From contig NZ_JANCLT010000003.1 of NCBI RefSeq assembly GCF_024294785.1, positions 424,931 to 481,567 of the forward strand: a stretch of 56,637 bases of DNA. The letters are read 5' to 3'. The translations under genes and the position numbers were made by a program. Each line of letters opens with the position of its first letter. Within the stretch, counting starts at the first letter, position 1. Below are positions 24,087 to 33,123 of this stretch, piece by piece. The DNA is from Ectobacillus ponti. GTDB lineage: Bacteria; Bacillota; Bacilli; Bacillales; Bacillaceae_G. The notes beneath the pieces are model-generated. The model saw only the letters and a program-made list of their open reading frames with translations, was not told where the DNA came from and searched no databases.

Positions 24087-24986
24087 ATGAGGAAACTGTT
24101 CTATCTGACTTTTGCCATATTCCTTGCTGTTGTGTCAGGCTGTTCCAATACATCGCAGGAGAAGACGGAGAGTTCCGCTTCCAAGGCTGATATGAAGCAG
24201 GCAGGCATGCAGAGTCAGGCTGCCGATGTGAAGGAGAAGGCGGCAGATCCCCAGGCCGAAAGCAGGCCGCAGGTAAATCGCAAGCTTATTAAAACAGTAG
24301 ATTTACAGGTGGAAACAACAAAGCTTGAGGAATCTGTGCAAAAATTGGAGAGCTTGAGCAAGCAATTTGGCGGCTATGTACAGTCCAATCAAGTGCAAGG
24401 GACTTCGCTGGAGCAGGGGAAACGCGGCAAACGCACCGCCTCTTACGTCCTCCGCATCCCGGCCGACCAACTGGATGCCTATTTGAAGGAAGCCGGCAGC
24501 ATCGGAAATGTGCTGTCCAAAGCAGTCGGAACAGAGGATGTGACGGAGCAGTACTTTGATACGGAAGCGCGCCTTACCTCCTTGAAGACGCAAGAGGAAC
24601 GGCTGCTGGCGCTTCTGAAGCAGGCCGGTTCGCTGAAGGACATGCTGGAAATCGAGAAGGAACTGGCTGCGGTCCGTTATGAGATTGAACAGCTCACGAC
24701 CACACTGAAAAAATATGACGGGCTGGTAAGCTACAGTACAGTGCGCTTTACTTTGACGGAGGTCGCCACCATTACAGATACGACGGAGCCGAAGACGACA
24801 GGAGAGCGCATTGCCCGCCAGTTCCGGGATAACATCACCGCCATCGCGGACGGAGCGCAGGCTGCGGCTGTTTTCCTGATCGGCAACTCACCCATTCTCC
24901 TGCTGCTGGCAGCTCTTGCAGCCGGGGGCTTCCTGATTTTCCGCAGGGTAAAGCAAAATCGGGGAAACCGCAATATTGGCAGCTGA
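24087..24986 (+). CDS. DUF4349 domain lipoprotein
   Basis: A 299-residue protein. An N-terminal lipoprotein signal with lipobox VSGC (Cys near residue 19) is followed by a low-complexity Lys/Gln/Ala linker. The DUF4349 domain (about 65-270) has KTVDLQVETTKLEES and the strong coiled coil around LKTQEERLLALLKQAG. A C-terminal transmembrane helix (about 260-288) ends with a basic tail. The protein would be held outside the membrane at both ends. No enzymatic role is known for the family. GAGAGGGG precedes the ATG. Monocistronic. Confidence 0.85.
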   Translation: MRKLFYLTFAIFLAVVSGCSNTSQEKTESSASKADMKQAGMQSQAADVKEKAADPQAESRPQVNRKLIKTVDLQVETTKLEESVQKLESLSKQFGGYVQSNQVQGTSLEQGKRGKRTASYVLRIPADQLDAYLKEAGSIGNVLSKAVGTEDVTEQYFDTEARLTSLKTQEERLLALLKQAGSLKDMLEIEKELAAVRYEIEQLTTTLKKYDGLVSYSTVRFTLTEVATITDTTEPKTTGERIARQFRDNITAIADGAQAAAVFLIGNSPILLLLAALAAGGFLIFRRVKQNRGNRNIGS

Positions 24987-24989
24987 AGG

Positions 24990-25027
24990 CATTGAAAAAA
25001 CCTGACTCCGGTCAGGTTTTTTCAATG
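24990..25027 (+). terminator. Bidirectional intrinsic terminator
   Basis: CATTGAAAAAACCTGAC pairs with GTCAGGTTTTTTCAATG over 17 bp. A-runs and T-runs flank both sides, so it serves both convergent genes. Confidence 0.95.
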
Positions 25028-25405
25028 TGCGGCAGCACGTTCGCACCGGTGAATCCAGGCCTCTACGTATTCCTCGTGCGGTAAGACCCTGTGATCCAGG
25101 TCGCCAATCCACCGGATTCCCTCCTCTGCACACCAGCGCAGGCAGGTTTCATACAAATCCATATCCAGTTCGTCGTCATCCCAGTACACACGTACAGCCT
25201 GCACACCGCTTCTATAATATGAGTAGGCGCGTGTATGCCCGTCTGTGAGAAAAATGGTGCCGCCAAGCCGCTGAATGGGAAGCGGTGCATGATTATGATA
25301 GTTGAAAGGGTTAAAGGCTGAGTGCTTCAAACGATCCAGCTTCCCTTGGCTGATATAGAGCCGGCTTGGCTGGAGAAGACGCAAATCCATATAAAATGTC
25401 CGCAT
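25022..25405 (-). CDS. ParB/sulfiredoxin-fold-like protein
   Basis: A 127-residue soluble protein. A central motif, TIFLTDGHTRAYSYY, recalls the DGHxR element of ParB-N/Srx-fold proteins, which bind nucleotides (CTP or ATP). An acidic stretch (DDDELDMD) and a helical C-terminus follow. It lacks the DNA-binding half of a true ParB. The start at 25405 has AGGAGG 7 nt upstream. It begins 11 nt after purU, so the two share an operon. A specific function cannot be stated. Confidence 0.6.
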   Translation of the reverse strand: MRTFYMDLRLLQPSRLYISQGKLDRLKHSAFNPFNYHNHAPLPIQRLGGTIFLTDGHTRAYSYYRSGVQAVRVYWDDDELDMDLYETCLRWCAEEGIRWIGDLDHRVLPHEEYVEAWIHRCERAAAH

Positions 25406-25416
25406 ACGACAGCCTC

Positions 25417-26316
25417 CTAAAACACAATCGTTTTGTTGCCATGGACAATGACACGGTCTTCCAAATGCCACTTTACAGCCCGCGCCAGCACACTCCGTTC
25501 AATGGAACGGCCGATTTTCTTCAAATCCTCCGCATTATGATGGTGCTGGACGCGTTCAATGCCCTGTTCAATAATCGGGCCTTCATCGAGGTCGTCCGTC
25601 ACATAGTGGGAGGTGGCGCCAATCAGCTTCACGCCGCGTTCAAAGGCGCGCTCATACGGCCGGGCACCGATGAAGGCAGGCAGGAAGGAATGATGAATAT
25701 TAATGATGCGGTGCGGATGCGCCGACACAAATTGCGGTGTCAGGATTTGCATATAGCGGGCCAAAACAATGAGATCGATCTCATATTCCCGCAACAGCTC
25801 CAGCTGTGTTGCTTCTGCCTCCGCGCGGTTTTCCCTGCGGGCCGGAATATGGTAAAACGGAATGCCGAGCTGCTCCACAGCCTCGCGTGCATCCTCGTGG
25901 TTGCTGATCACCAGGGAAATGTCTGTAAGCAAGTCTCCATTTTGCCACTCCCACAGCAGCTCCAGCAGACAATGCAGCTCTTTGGAAACAAAGACAGCCG
26001 TCCGTTTCACCTCATACAAGGGCAGCAGCCGCCAGTTCATTTCAAAATCTGCGCCAATTGTCCGGAATGCCTCCTGCATATATGCAGCCTTTCCCGGCAA
26101 ATCCGGGCACTCGAACTCGATGCGCATGAAAAACGTGCCGCCTGTCGGGTTGGTGGAATATTGGCTGGACTCGATAATATTCGCTTCATAGGTAAATAGG
26201 AACTGTGAAACGGCTGCGACGATGCCCGGCCGGTCCGGACATGTAATGAGCAGCCGTCCCCGGTTGCGGTTTTCCTGCTGAAAAGCCTGCAGATGTGCGG
26301 CAATGGATGGCTTCAT
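25417..26316 (-). CDS. purU: Formyltetrahydrofolate deformylase
   Basis: A 299-residue enzyme that hydrolyses 10-formyl-THF to THF and formate, balancing one-carbon pools. An N-terminal ACT domain (about 18-95, LLITCPDRPGIVAAVSQFLF) precedes the formyltransferase-like catalytic domain (about 105-299). The Asn-His-Asp catalytic residues lie in INIHHSFLP and DDLDEGPII, and the PurU-specific ACT domain separates it from PurN. GAGGAGTGAAAC precedes the ATG, and a TATAAT lies near 26341-26350 on the minus strand. The ParB-fold-like gene follows in the same operon. Confidence 0.93.
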   Translation of the reverse strand: MKPSIAAHLQAFQQENRNRGRLLITCPDRPGIVAAVSQFLFTYEANIIESSQYSTNPTGGTFFMRIEFECPDLPGKAAYMQEAFRTIGADFEMNWRLLPLYEVKRTAVFVSKELHCLLELLWEWQNGDLLTDISLVISNHEDAREAVEQLGIPFYHIPARRENRAEAEATQLELLREYEIDLIVLARYMQILTPQFVSAHPHRIINIHHSFLPAFIGARPYERAFERGVKLIGATSHYVTDDLDEGPIIEQGIERVQHHHNAEDLKKIGRSIERSVLARAVKWHLEDRVIVHGNKTIVF

Positions 26317-26404
26317 AGTTTCACTCCTCTATTTGAATTTCTCTATTATAACGCAAGACTTTCTCTTTCAACATACAAATTTTTTGAATATTGAAAAGAA
26401 AGCG

Positions 26405-26424
26405 CTTAAGAAACTCTTAAGAAA
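26405..26424 (+). promoter_or_regulatory. Direct-repeat operator of an OmpR-type response regulator
   Basis: CTTAAGAAA occurs at 26405-26413 and again at 26416-26424, an 11-bp period typical of OmpR/PhoB-family dimer sites. A -10-like TACAAT lies near 26455-26460 with a poor -35 match, as at activator-dependent promoters. It precedes the two-component genes, so autoregulation is inferred. Confidence 0.65.
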
Positions 26425-26494
26425 TACATATGCCCATTGTTAAGGATTGCAGGTTACAATGAAGGTAATTCATGGAAGAAAAGGGAGGGAGAGC

Positions 26495-27187
26495 ATGAAT
26501 TCGTTTCAGGTGCTGGTCGTGGATGACGATCAGGAAATTCGGGATGCGATCGAGATTTATCTGCGGAATGAAAATATGCGTGTGCTGAAGGCGAAGGACG
26601 GCATTGAGGCGCTGGAGCTGCTGCATGAGCAGGAGGTGCATCTCGTTGTGCTGGATATTATGATGCCGCGGCTGGACGGCATTGCCGCCACTTTTAAAAT
26701 CAGGGAGCAAAAAAACATCCCCATCATTATTCTCAGCGCCAAGAGTGAGGACGCCGACAAGGTGCTCGGCCTGCAAATCGGCGCTGACGATTATGTGACA
26801 AAGCCATTTAATCCGCTCGAGCTGATTGCGCGGGTGAAATCCCAGCTGCGCCGTTATGTGACACTGGGCACCTATGAGGGAAAACCGAAGCTCATCGATT
26901 TGAACGGCCTGACATTGGACCAGGAAACAAAGGAAGTACAGCTTCATGGCGAGACGGTCAAGCTCACACCGATTGAGTACAAGATTGTGGAGCTGCTGAT
27001 GAAGCATCCGGGGCGGGTGTTTTCCATCCATGAAATCTATGAGCGGGTATGGCAGGAGCATTGCTTCAGCCCGGAGAACACAGTGGCTGTGCATATCCGG
27101 AAAATCCGCGAAAAGATTGAAATTGATCCGAAGAATCCAAGATATTTGAAGGTGGTGTGGGGACGTGGCTACAAAATGGAGAAATAG
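26495..27187 (+). CDS. Response regulator, OmpR/PhoB family
   Basis: A 230-residue regulator. The receiver domain (1-120) has the acidic pocket DDD at 10-12, phosphoacceptor Asp 54 (VVLDIMMP) and Lys in YVTKPF. The C-terminal winged helix (about 135-230) has LTPIEYKIVELLMKHPGRVFS and the recognition helix region NTVAVHIRKIREKIE. Sequence is closest in style to VanR-type regulators. GGGAGG lies 6 nt before the ATG at 26495; an upstream in-frame ATG at 26447 has no site. The sensor kinase gene overlaps its end by 23 nt. Confidence 0.92.
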   Translation: MNSFQVLVVDDDQEIRDAIEIYLRNENMRVLKAKDGIEALELLHEQEVHLVVLDIMMPRLDGIAATFKIREQKNIPIIILSAKSEDADKVLGLQIGADDYVTKPFNPLELIARVKSQLRRYVTLGTYEGKPKLIDLNGLTLDQETKEVQLHGETVKLTPIEYKIVELLMKHPGRVFSIHEIYERVWQEHCFSPENTVAVHIRKIREKIEIDPKNPRYLKVVWGRGYKMEK

Positions 27188-29381
27188 GTGGGCGAAAGTG
27201 GTTTGGCTGCTGTTGTTTTCCTTTGGCCTGACCGGCTTGTTATCCGGCATGCGCCATATGAATGTGTACATGGCACGCGATTATTTTCACTCCGCGCAGT
27301 TTGATGCGGAAACACGTCATTTCGTGGAGCTGCTGACGACGCTGGAGCTGAACAAGTCCAGTGTCGAGGAGCTGAAGCAGCATATAGAGGTGACCGATGC
27401 GGACATTCGGGAGCACCGCTACCGGTACGGTGACCTGGAAGCGCAGCTGTCCAATATCAAGGCGCAGTATGAAGGGAAAATTGACGGGGCCAAGAGCGCC
27501 GGCGACACCTCTGCGGCAGACACGCTCATCGCGGAACGGGACAAGAAGCTGGCGGACATTACGAACAATTTCAAGAGCGATGAGTATGTACGGCAGAAGG
27601 TCGCTGCAGAAAAGCTGCAGAAGCTGCAGCAGTATGATGAGGAAACGCAAGCGTTCAAGAGCCAGCTTGCCCACTATAAAAAAGGCTATCTATACTATTT
27701 CAGGGATGGGGATACAGGGCAGGTATATACGAATATAGAAGGAAGCGATGAAGAGGCGAAGCAGGTGATGAACAGCAGCAAGAATTTGTTCTCCCGCCAG
27801 TATCCGGAGCGGGGTGCAGGCAGCCTGTTTGATGGCTATATGCTGCAGACCGGTGACTGGGAGGCGGTGCAGCCAATTGTAAAGAAGAGCGCAAAGGACT
27901 TGAGCGGAACCGTAGTCATCGCCGGCGATGCTGACCCGGCCAGTCCGGTCATGGCAGAGTATCAGCGGTACAAAGCCATGCAAATGCTCCTGTGGACGTA
28001 TGCAGGCCTCAGTGTGGCAGCCTTGCTGGCCTGCTGGTACTGGAACAAGAGAACAGGCATGTTCCATAGCTTGCTTGCAGATTCTTGGCAGAGCCATTAC
28101 CGTAAGATTCCTTTGGATGTCAGGATTGTTTTGTTCCTCCTGTCCTCCTTTCTCACCTTCGTTTTTGTGATGGAACAGGGTGCGTTCGCTGTAGTGGAGG
28201 GGTATTTGTATCAAACCATGATGAACATTGCTGAAGGCACGCTCACTCTTGCAGCAGCGGTGGCGGCGGTATGTATCCAATGGCAGCTGCTGCAGGCATC
28301 CCGGAAGAGCGGCACACTTCGCCAAGAGTGGGAGCATGCGTTGCTGTACAAGGGATATGATGCTGTGAAGCAGGCATTTCGCATCCGCAGCATCGGCACG
28401 CAGGTGACTATGCTGACGGCTCTCCTGTTTCTGGCCGGATCCAGTGCCCTCTTTGCGGCCGTAGACCCGGCATTCACAATCGTGTATGCTGTTCTCTGCC
28501 TCTTTGTTGCTTTGCCGGCAGGTATCTTAATCTTGAAGTATGCCGGATATCTCAACCGTATCATCATGAGTACGAAGGAGCTGGCTGCGGGCCAGCACGT
28601 GCAGGATATACCGGTGCAGGGAGCATCGGCGCTGACCTCGCTTGCGAAAAGCATCAATGTGCTGAAGCAAAACGTAAAAGCCTCGCAGCGGGAGCAGGCA
28701 AAAAGCGAACGGCTGAAAACAGAGCTGATCACCAACGTCAGCCATGATTTGCGCACGCCGTTGACCTCCGTCATCACATATACGGAGCTGCTGAAAACAC
28801 CAGGGCTTGGCAATGAGGAGCGAGCTGCGTACGTAGAGATTATAGACAGGAAATCCAAGCGGCTGAAGCTGCTGATTGATGACCTGTTTGAGGTCAGCAA
28901 GATGGCGAGCGGCAGCATGGAGCTCGCGGCGGAGCGCGTGGATTTGGTGCAGCTGCTCCAGCAGGCCCTGGCGGAATATGATGAAGCAATTGCGGCGTCC
29001 ACGCTGCAGCTCCGCTTCTCGCATGGGCAGCCAAGCATCTTTGTCAACGTGGACGGTCCGAAGCTTTGGCGCGTGTTTGATAATCTGATCAGCAATATTT
29101 TAAAATATTCCCTGGAAAACACGAGGGTGTATATCACAGCGGTGCAGGAAGGGGAGGAGGCGGTGCTGACCTTTAAAAACGTCTCTAAATATGAGCTGGG
29201 CGGCAGCACGGATGAGTTGCTCGAACGCTTCCGGCGCGGCGACACGTCCCGCCATACAGACGGCTCCGGGCTTGGTCTCGCCATTGCCAAATCCATCGTG
29301 GACCTGCATGGCGGCAGCCTTGAAATTGAGGCTGACGGCGATTTGTTCAAGGTGGTCATCAGCCTGTACGGGGCGGAGTAG
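27165..29381 (+). CDS. Sensor histidine kinase with large extracellular coiled-coil region
   Basis: A 738-residue kinase starting with GTG at 27165, inside the end of the regulator gene. One membrane helix (about 13-31) leads to an extracellular region of some 245 residues with long heptad-like coiled-coil segments (about 60-175). Five or so further helices follow (from about 278 to 460), then a HAMP-like linker, HisKA with His 527 (NVSHDLRTPLT) and an ATPase domain with GSGLGLAIAKSIVDLHGG. The canonical N box is shortened to DNLISNILKYS. The cognate partner is the regulator upstream. The signal sensed is unknown; the long coiled coil suggests a cell-wall or surface signal. Confidence 0.9.
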   Translation: MATKWRNRWAKVVWLLLFSFGLTGLLSGMRHMNVYMARDYFHSAQFDAETRHFVELLTTLELNKSSVEELKQHIEVTDADIREHRYRYGDLEAQLSNIKAQYEGKIDGAKSAGDTSAADTLIAERDKKLADITNNFKSDEYVRQKVAAEKLQKLQQYDEETQAFKSQLAHYKKGYLYYFRDGDTGQVYTNIEGSDEEAKQVMNSSKNLFSRQYPERGAGSLFDGYMLQTGDWEAVQPIVKKSAKDLSGTVVIAGDADPASPVMAEYQRYKAMQMLLWTYAGLSVAALLACWYWNKRTGMFHSLLADSWQSHYRKIPLDVRIVLFLLSSFLTFVFVMEQGAFAVVEGYLYQTMMNIAEGTLTLAAAVAAVCIQWQLLQASRKSGTLRQEWEHALLYKGYDAVKQAFRIRSIGTQVTMLTALLFLAGSSALFAAVDPAFTIVYAVLCLFVALPAGILILKYAGYLNRIIMSTKELAAGQHVQDIPVQGASALTSLAKSINVLKQNVKASQREQAKSERLKTELITNVSHDLRTPLTSVITYTELLKTPGLGNEERAAYVEIIDRKSKRLKLLIDDLFEVSKMASGSMELAAERVDLVQLLQQALAEYDEAIAASTLQLRFSHGQPSIFVNVDGPKLWRVFDNLISNILKYSLENTRVYITAVQEGEEAVLTFKNVSKYELGGSTDELLERFRRGDTSRHTDGSGLGLAIAKSIVDLHGGSLEIEADGDLFKVVISLYGAE

Positions 29382-29452
29382 TCCGCCTCTTGTACTGTCT
29401 CCCCCATTTCCGACATACAGATAAAGCATAATGCTGGAATGGAGGGATGGGC

Positions 29453-30079
29453 ATGGGAGAGGAGGGGCGCAGCATCCGGGCTTTTGTGGATCTGTGGCAC
29501 GAGCTTGCAAAGCGCAAGCGGCTGCGGAAGGAAATGCCGCTTGTCCGGCAAAGCGCGGCGGTGGAAGAGCTGGTGAAGAAGCGGGCGCCGCACATGAACC
29601 AGCTGATTCTGGCACTACAGGAGCATGCAGAGGTGCTTGGGCTGATTCTGCAGGTGCTGGAGGCAGCCCGCTGCTTTGGCACCGGCGAAACGAAGGTGTA
29701 TCCGTTCATGGTGGACATGGAGAAAGCGGTGGAGCAGAGCGGCTCCTTCAAATCCGTCTTCTACAGCGCCATCGTGCAGGCGCGGCAGCTGCTGGCGCAG
29801 CACAGGGATGTAACGCTGCTTTCCTGTGTGAAGCAGGCCATGAAGCTGGAGGAGGAAGCCATTCAGCTTGGCGATCAGGCGTTGGATTACATAGGATTAT
29901 TTGAACAGCTGGTGTACGAGGATGATGACGAGGGGCTCCGGCAGTTTGTGCGGGCAACCTGCAGCCTGTATTTTGAAGCGCAGGATATGTACGAAAATTT
30001 GCTGCACCATGTAAAGCTGTACCGGCAGCTGAACCGTGTGTACGGCCCGCGGAAGCTGGCTGATTATAATCGCTACTAG
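29453..30079 (+). CDS. Predicted all-helical cytoplasmic protein, unknown
   Basis: A 208-residue protein, rich in Leu, Glu, Gln and Ala, predicted to be almost entirely alpha-helical, with no signal or membrane segment. The in-frame ATG at 29447 is too close to GGAGGG, whereas 29453 has 6 nt spacing and is preferred. It follows the histidine kinase by 71 nt on the same strand and may be part of the same unit, since no terminator is seen between them. No family recognised. It ends at a perfect palindromic terminator shared with the convergent chemoreceptor gene. Confidence 0.7.
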   Translation: MGEEGRSIRAFVDLWHELAKRKRLRKEMPLVRQSAAVEELVKKRAPHMNQLILALQEHAEVLGLILQVLEAARCFGTGETKVYPFMVDMEKAVEQSGSFKSVFYSAIVQARQLLAQHRDVTLLSCVKQAMKLEEEAIQLGDQALDYIGLFEQLVYEDDDEGLRQFVRATCSLYFEAQDMYENLLHHVKLYRQLNRVYGPRKLADYNRY

Positions 30080-30086
30080 CTAAGAA

Positions 30087-30119
30087 GGGGGCTGACATGT
30101 CAGCCCCCCTCGCTTTATT
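30087..30119. terminator. Palindromic bidirectional terminator
   Basis: GGGGGCTGACA and TGTCAGCCCCC form a perfect 22-bp palindrome (30087-30108), with T-rich sequence after it on the plus strand. Confidence 0.8.
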
Positions 30120-31632
30120 TTAACTGCTTTGTTACGGCATCCAAATCCTTGGAGAAATCATTCAGCTCTTCCACAATGCCAGAAATCGTGTGGACAGAAG
30201 CTGCTTGTTCCCTATTGGCAGAGACAATGGAAGCAGACATGCGCTCCAGTTCAGCAGCCGCTCCCTCAATTTCCTGAATAGAGGAAAGGATGTCGTTCGA
30301 CTTTTGAGCCAGCTCCGTAATGGAAGAGGTCATATCCAGCGTCTCATCCGCGGCTTCCTTTGTTACCGCAAGGATGTCAGTGAAGGAATTGCCGGCCTGC
30401 TGTATGACAGCAACGCCACGCTCGGCCTCCTGCAGACCGTGCTCGGCGGACTGTACAGCGCTGTCTGTCTTGCTTTGCACATCTTTTACAAGGTTGGTAA
30501 TCTGCTGGGCAGCCGAAGCAGACTGCTCGGCCAGCTTGCGCACTTCCTCGGCCACCACCGCGAAGCCGCGCCCTTGCTCACCGGCGCGGGCAGCTTCAAT
30601 GGAAGCGTTCAGGGACAGCATATTCGTCTGGTCCGCAATTTGAGTAATAACCTCAATTGTCTGGCCAATTTGCTGGGACTGTGCTTCTAAATCGCGTACT
30701 TTGCCTGTTACATCACCGACAGATGCCTGGATGCGCTGCATTTGCTGCAGTACGGCTCTCACAGCTGCATAGCCTTCCTCCGCCTTTTGGCTGGAATCGC
30801 GGGAGGTGCGGTTTACAAGCTCGGCCGCTTCGCTTACCTTTTGCATGCTTGTGACCATTTCCTGCACAGTGCGTGTGCCTGTTTCCGAAACAGCTGCCTG
30901 TCCGGCTGTCTGTATGGTCATATCCTGTACGGACTGCGAGACGCTCTCACTCGCATGGGCCGTGCGCTGTACCTGCTCCTGCAGCTGGTCTGCTGTATGC
31001 ACGACACGCTTGGAGGCGTCGCCCAATTGCTCATACAACTGCTGCACCATGGCTGCCTGGGCCTCCTGCTCCCGCTCAAGCGTGCGCATATATCCGTTTT
31101 TCACTGCAATCTGCCAGGAGGTTGCCCCGGAGGTCAGCAGGAGATATACGGCATGCAGTACAACCATAATAAGGGTATAATCCTTCACTCCGAACACAAC
31201 CGGCGTCAGAGCCGGCACCGCGAAGCCAAGGATATGCTGCAGTGCGAACAGCACGGTCATCAGCAGAATCAGCTGAATGTCTTCATAAAAGGAAACTACG
31301 GCCACCACCATAAAAACAGAAAAGTGATACACAGACATGCCTTCACCAGCTGCAATCATGGTAAAGCTGATAAAGGTGAACAGCAGGGTGTTGACTACAG
31401 CAGCCAAACGGGCTTGCCCGCTGCGCCGGTTTTGCAGGAAGGCCAACAGCCAAAGTGCAATGGTTATACCAAACAGTGCATAAAAATACCCTGTCCCTGC
31501 ACTTGCGTGTGTGCCATGCTCACTGTTGCTTTGCATCGGGATATACATATGAAGCAAACGAATGAGACCAGATAATACAATACCAATCATTCCAAGCCGC
31601 AACATAATTGTATTTTTAAACCGCAGCATCAT
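30115..31632 (-). CDS. Methyl-accepting chemotaxis protein without HAMP
   Basis: A 505-residue signal transducer. The N-terminal half (about 1-190) holds five to six hydrophobic helices and no large extracellular sensor domain. The C-terminal half is the coiled-coil signalling domain with the conserved hairpin tip ([20 protein letters not shown], then [18 protein letters not shown]), which binds CheA and CheW. No HAMP domain is evident between them. Sensing through the membrane (energy, proton-motive or lipid state) would fit this layout. AAGGTGGTG precedes the ATG and a clear promoter lies upstream. Confidence 0.93.
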   Translation of the reverse strand: MMLRFKNTIMLRLGMIGIVLSGLIRLLHMYIPMQSNSEHGTHASAGTGYFYALFGITIALWLLAFLQNRRSGQARLAAVVNTLLFTFISFTMIAAGEGMSVYHFSVFMVVAVVSFYEDIQLILLMTVLFALQHILGFAVPALTPVVFGVKDYTLIMVVLHAVYLLLTSGATSWQIAVKNGYMRTLEREQEAQAAMVQQLYEQLGDASKRVVHTADQLQEQVQRTAHASESVSQSVQDMTIQTAGQAAVSETGTRTVQEMVTSMQKVSEAAELVNRTSRDSSQKAEEGYAAVRAVLQQMQRIQASVGDVTGKVRDLEAQSQQIGQTIEVITQIADQTNMLSLNASIEAARAGEQGRGFAVVAEEVRKLAEQSASAAQQITNLVKDVQSKTDSAVQSAEHGLQEAERGVAVIQQAGNSFTDILAVTKEAADETLDMTSSITELAQKSNDILSSIQEIEGAAAELERMSASIVSANREQAASVHTISGIVEELNDFSKDLDAVTKQLK

Positions 31633-31652
31633 ACTTACACCACCTTAATTTA

Positions 31653-31681
31653 AATATAACAATATTATGTATATTTAGCAA
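31653..31681 (-). promoter_or_regulatory. SigA-like promoter of the chemoreceptor gene
   Basis: On the minus strand: TTGCTA, a 17-nt spacer and TATATT, about 20 nt upstream of the chemoreceptor start. Confidence 0.6.
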
Positions 31682-31710
31682 GGTGTGAATTGTCCCCAGT
31701 TTCAGCACGT

Positions 31711-31747
31711 AAAAGAGCTCCCTGTTCAAGCTCATTGCACAGGGAGT
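31711..31747 (-). terminator. Intrinsic terminator of the MFS gene
   Basis: On the minus strand CTCCCTGT pairs with ACAGGGAG, followed by CTCTTTT. Confidence 0.8.
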
Positions 31748-31761
31748 CCCTCACGATTGCT

Positions 31762-32946
31762 TTAGTGTGCCGTTGCGTTCCGGCGCATGGTCCGCTGCAG
31801 TACGAATGCGGCTGCGAGCAGAAGGGCAAGCAGTGTCATATACAGGGCGTCATCGCCGCCCAGATGGTACAGCGAGGTGCCAAGCAGCGGTCCAATAGCA
31901 GCTCCGGTAAACCGGACAAAGTTGTACACGCCCATGGCGGTTCCTTTCTCCTTGCCGAACAGATTGACCAGCGAGGTCGATTGCGACGGCAGACTGACAC
32001 CGAGCAGAATGCCATAGCCGAGCAGGAAGAGGATCAGAACCGGCATGCCGAGGACGTGCCAGTGCAGGCAGACCCAGAACAGGGAGACAACAGCCCCGAT
32101 TCCGTAGGAGGAATAAATCAAAATCGCGGCATGCGACAGATAAGCCTGCAGCCGTCCGCCGAGAATGGTGCCGAGGACAATGCCGGCAGTCAGCGGCATA
32201 AAGAACAGCCCCTTCATTGTCAGCGGCACCTGATACAATTCATCCAGCAGGCCCGGCAAAAATACAAGGAACAGATAGTAGCCGTAAAACTGCATAAAGG
32301 CAAGCAGCATGATGGAGCGCGCAGCCGGATTGGCCAGAATGCCGGTGAAGGTGCCAAAGGCAATACGGCGCGGCGCGGCATCGCGCGGCAGCGTTTCCGG
32401 AAGCTGCACCCGATTATACACATAGGCAAACAGCGCGCCTGCCGCCAATACGGCAAAAGCGGTGTGCCAATCCATATAAGCGGAGATCAAGCTTCCCACG
32501 ACGGGGCCAAGCACCGGACCGAGGAACACCATGGTCTGATAGATGCTCATGGCCTTGCCGCGCTCATGCGGCGCGTAGATGTCGCCGATGACGGCTGCGG
32601 CCACCACAGATCCTGTAGTAATCCCGAAGGCCTGCAGGGCGCGGCCGAACAGGAACAGGTAGTAATTTCCGGATACGAAGCAAATCAGCGAACCGGCAAG
32701 AAAGAGAAGCAGTCCGGGCAGAAGAGTCGCTTTCCGGCCGCGTGTATCTGTCAGCGGCCCGACGAAAAACTGGTTGGCAGCCAGAATGAAGGTGTACAGC
32801 GAAATCGTCAAATTCACCATGAACTGATTCACATGATAGAAGCGGCCGATTTCTGTCAGGCTGGGGGTGTAAATGGTTTGGGTAAAGGGACCGAGAAAAG
32901 CGGCAATGGATAAGCCGATCAAAATGGTCCGGTTCTGTGATTTCAA
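31762..32946 (-). CDS. MFS transporter, Bcr/CflA-like drug efflux family
   Basis: A 394-residue, 12-helix major facilitator. The loop 2-3 motif A reads GPLTDTRGRK, and motif C of drug/H+ antiporters appears as VFLGPVLGPVVGS, so export of small molecules is likely. The start is a TTG at 32946 with GAGGTGA 5 nt upstream; a GTG three codons earlier lies within that site. It is divergent from the secreted nucleotidase gene and has its own terminator. No dedicated regulator lies beside it. Confidence 0.85.
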   Translation of the reverse strand: MKSQNRTILIGLSIAAFLGPFTQTIYTPSLTEIGRFYHVNQFMVNLTISLYTFILAANQFFVGPLTDTRGRKATLLPGLLLFLAGSLICFVSGNYYLFLFGRALQAFGITTGSVVAAAVIGDIYAPHERGKAMSIYQTMVFLGPVLGPVVGSLISAYMDWHTAFAVLAAGALFAYVYNRVQLPETLPRDAAPRRIAFGTFTGILANPAARSIMLLAFMQFYGYYLFLVFLPGLLDELYQVPLTMKGLFFMPLTAGIVLGTILGGRLQAYLSHAAILIYSSYGIGAVVSLFWVCLHWHVLGMPVLILFLLGYGILLGVSLPSQSTSLVNLFGKEKGTAMGVYNFVRFTGAAIGPLLGTSLYHLGGDDALYMTLLALLLAAAFVLQRTMRRNATAH

Positions 32947-33123
32947 ATGATTCACCTCATTTATTTTTTACTTTGTTATCAGAAATCCATTTTTCATTAT
33001 AACAGAAGTATATCCAATCTGTATGGCATGAAGCTTAGGGCAGCTGTAGTTCGCTGCATGATTCTTCCTCTGCAGGTGATGATATACATGTACAAATTAA
33101 AAGAAGGACGAGGTGCAAGCAAC

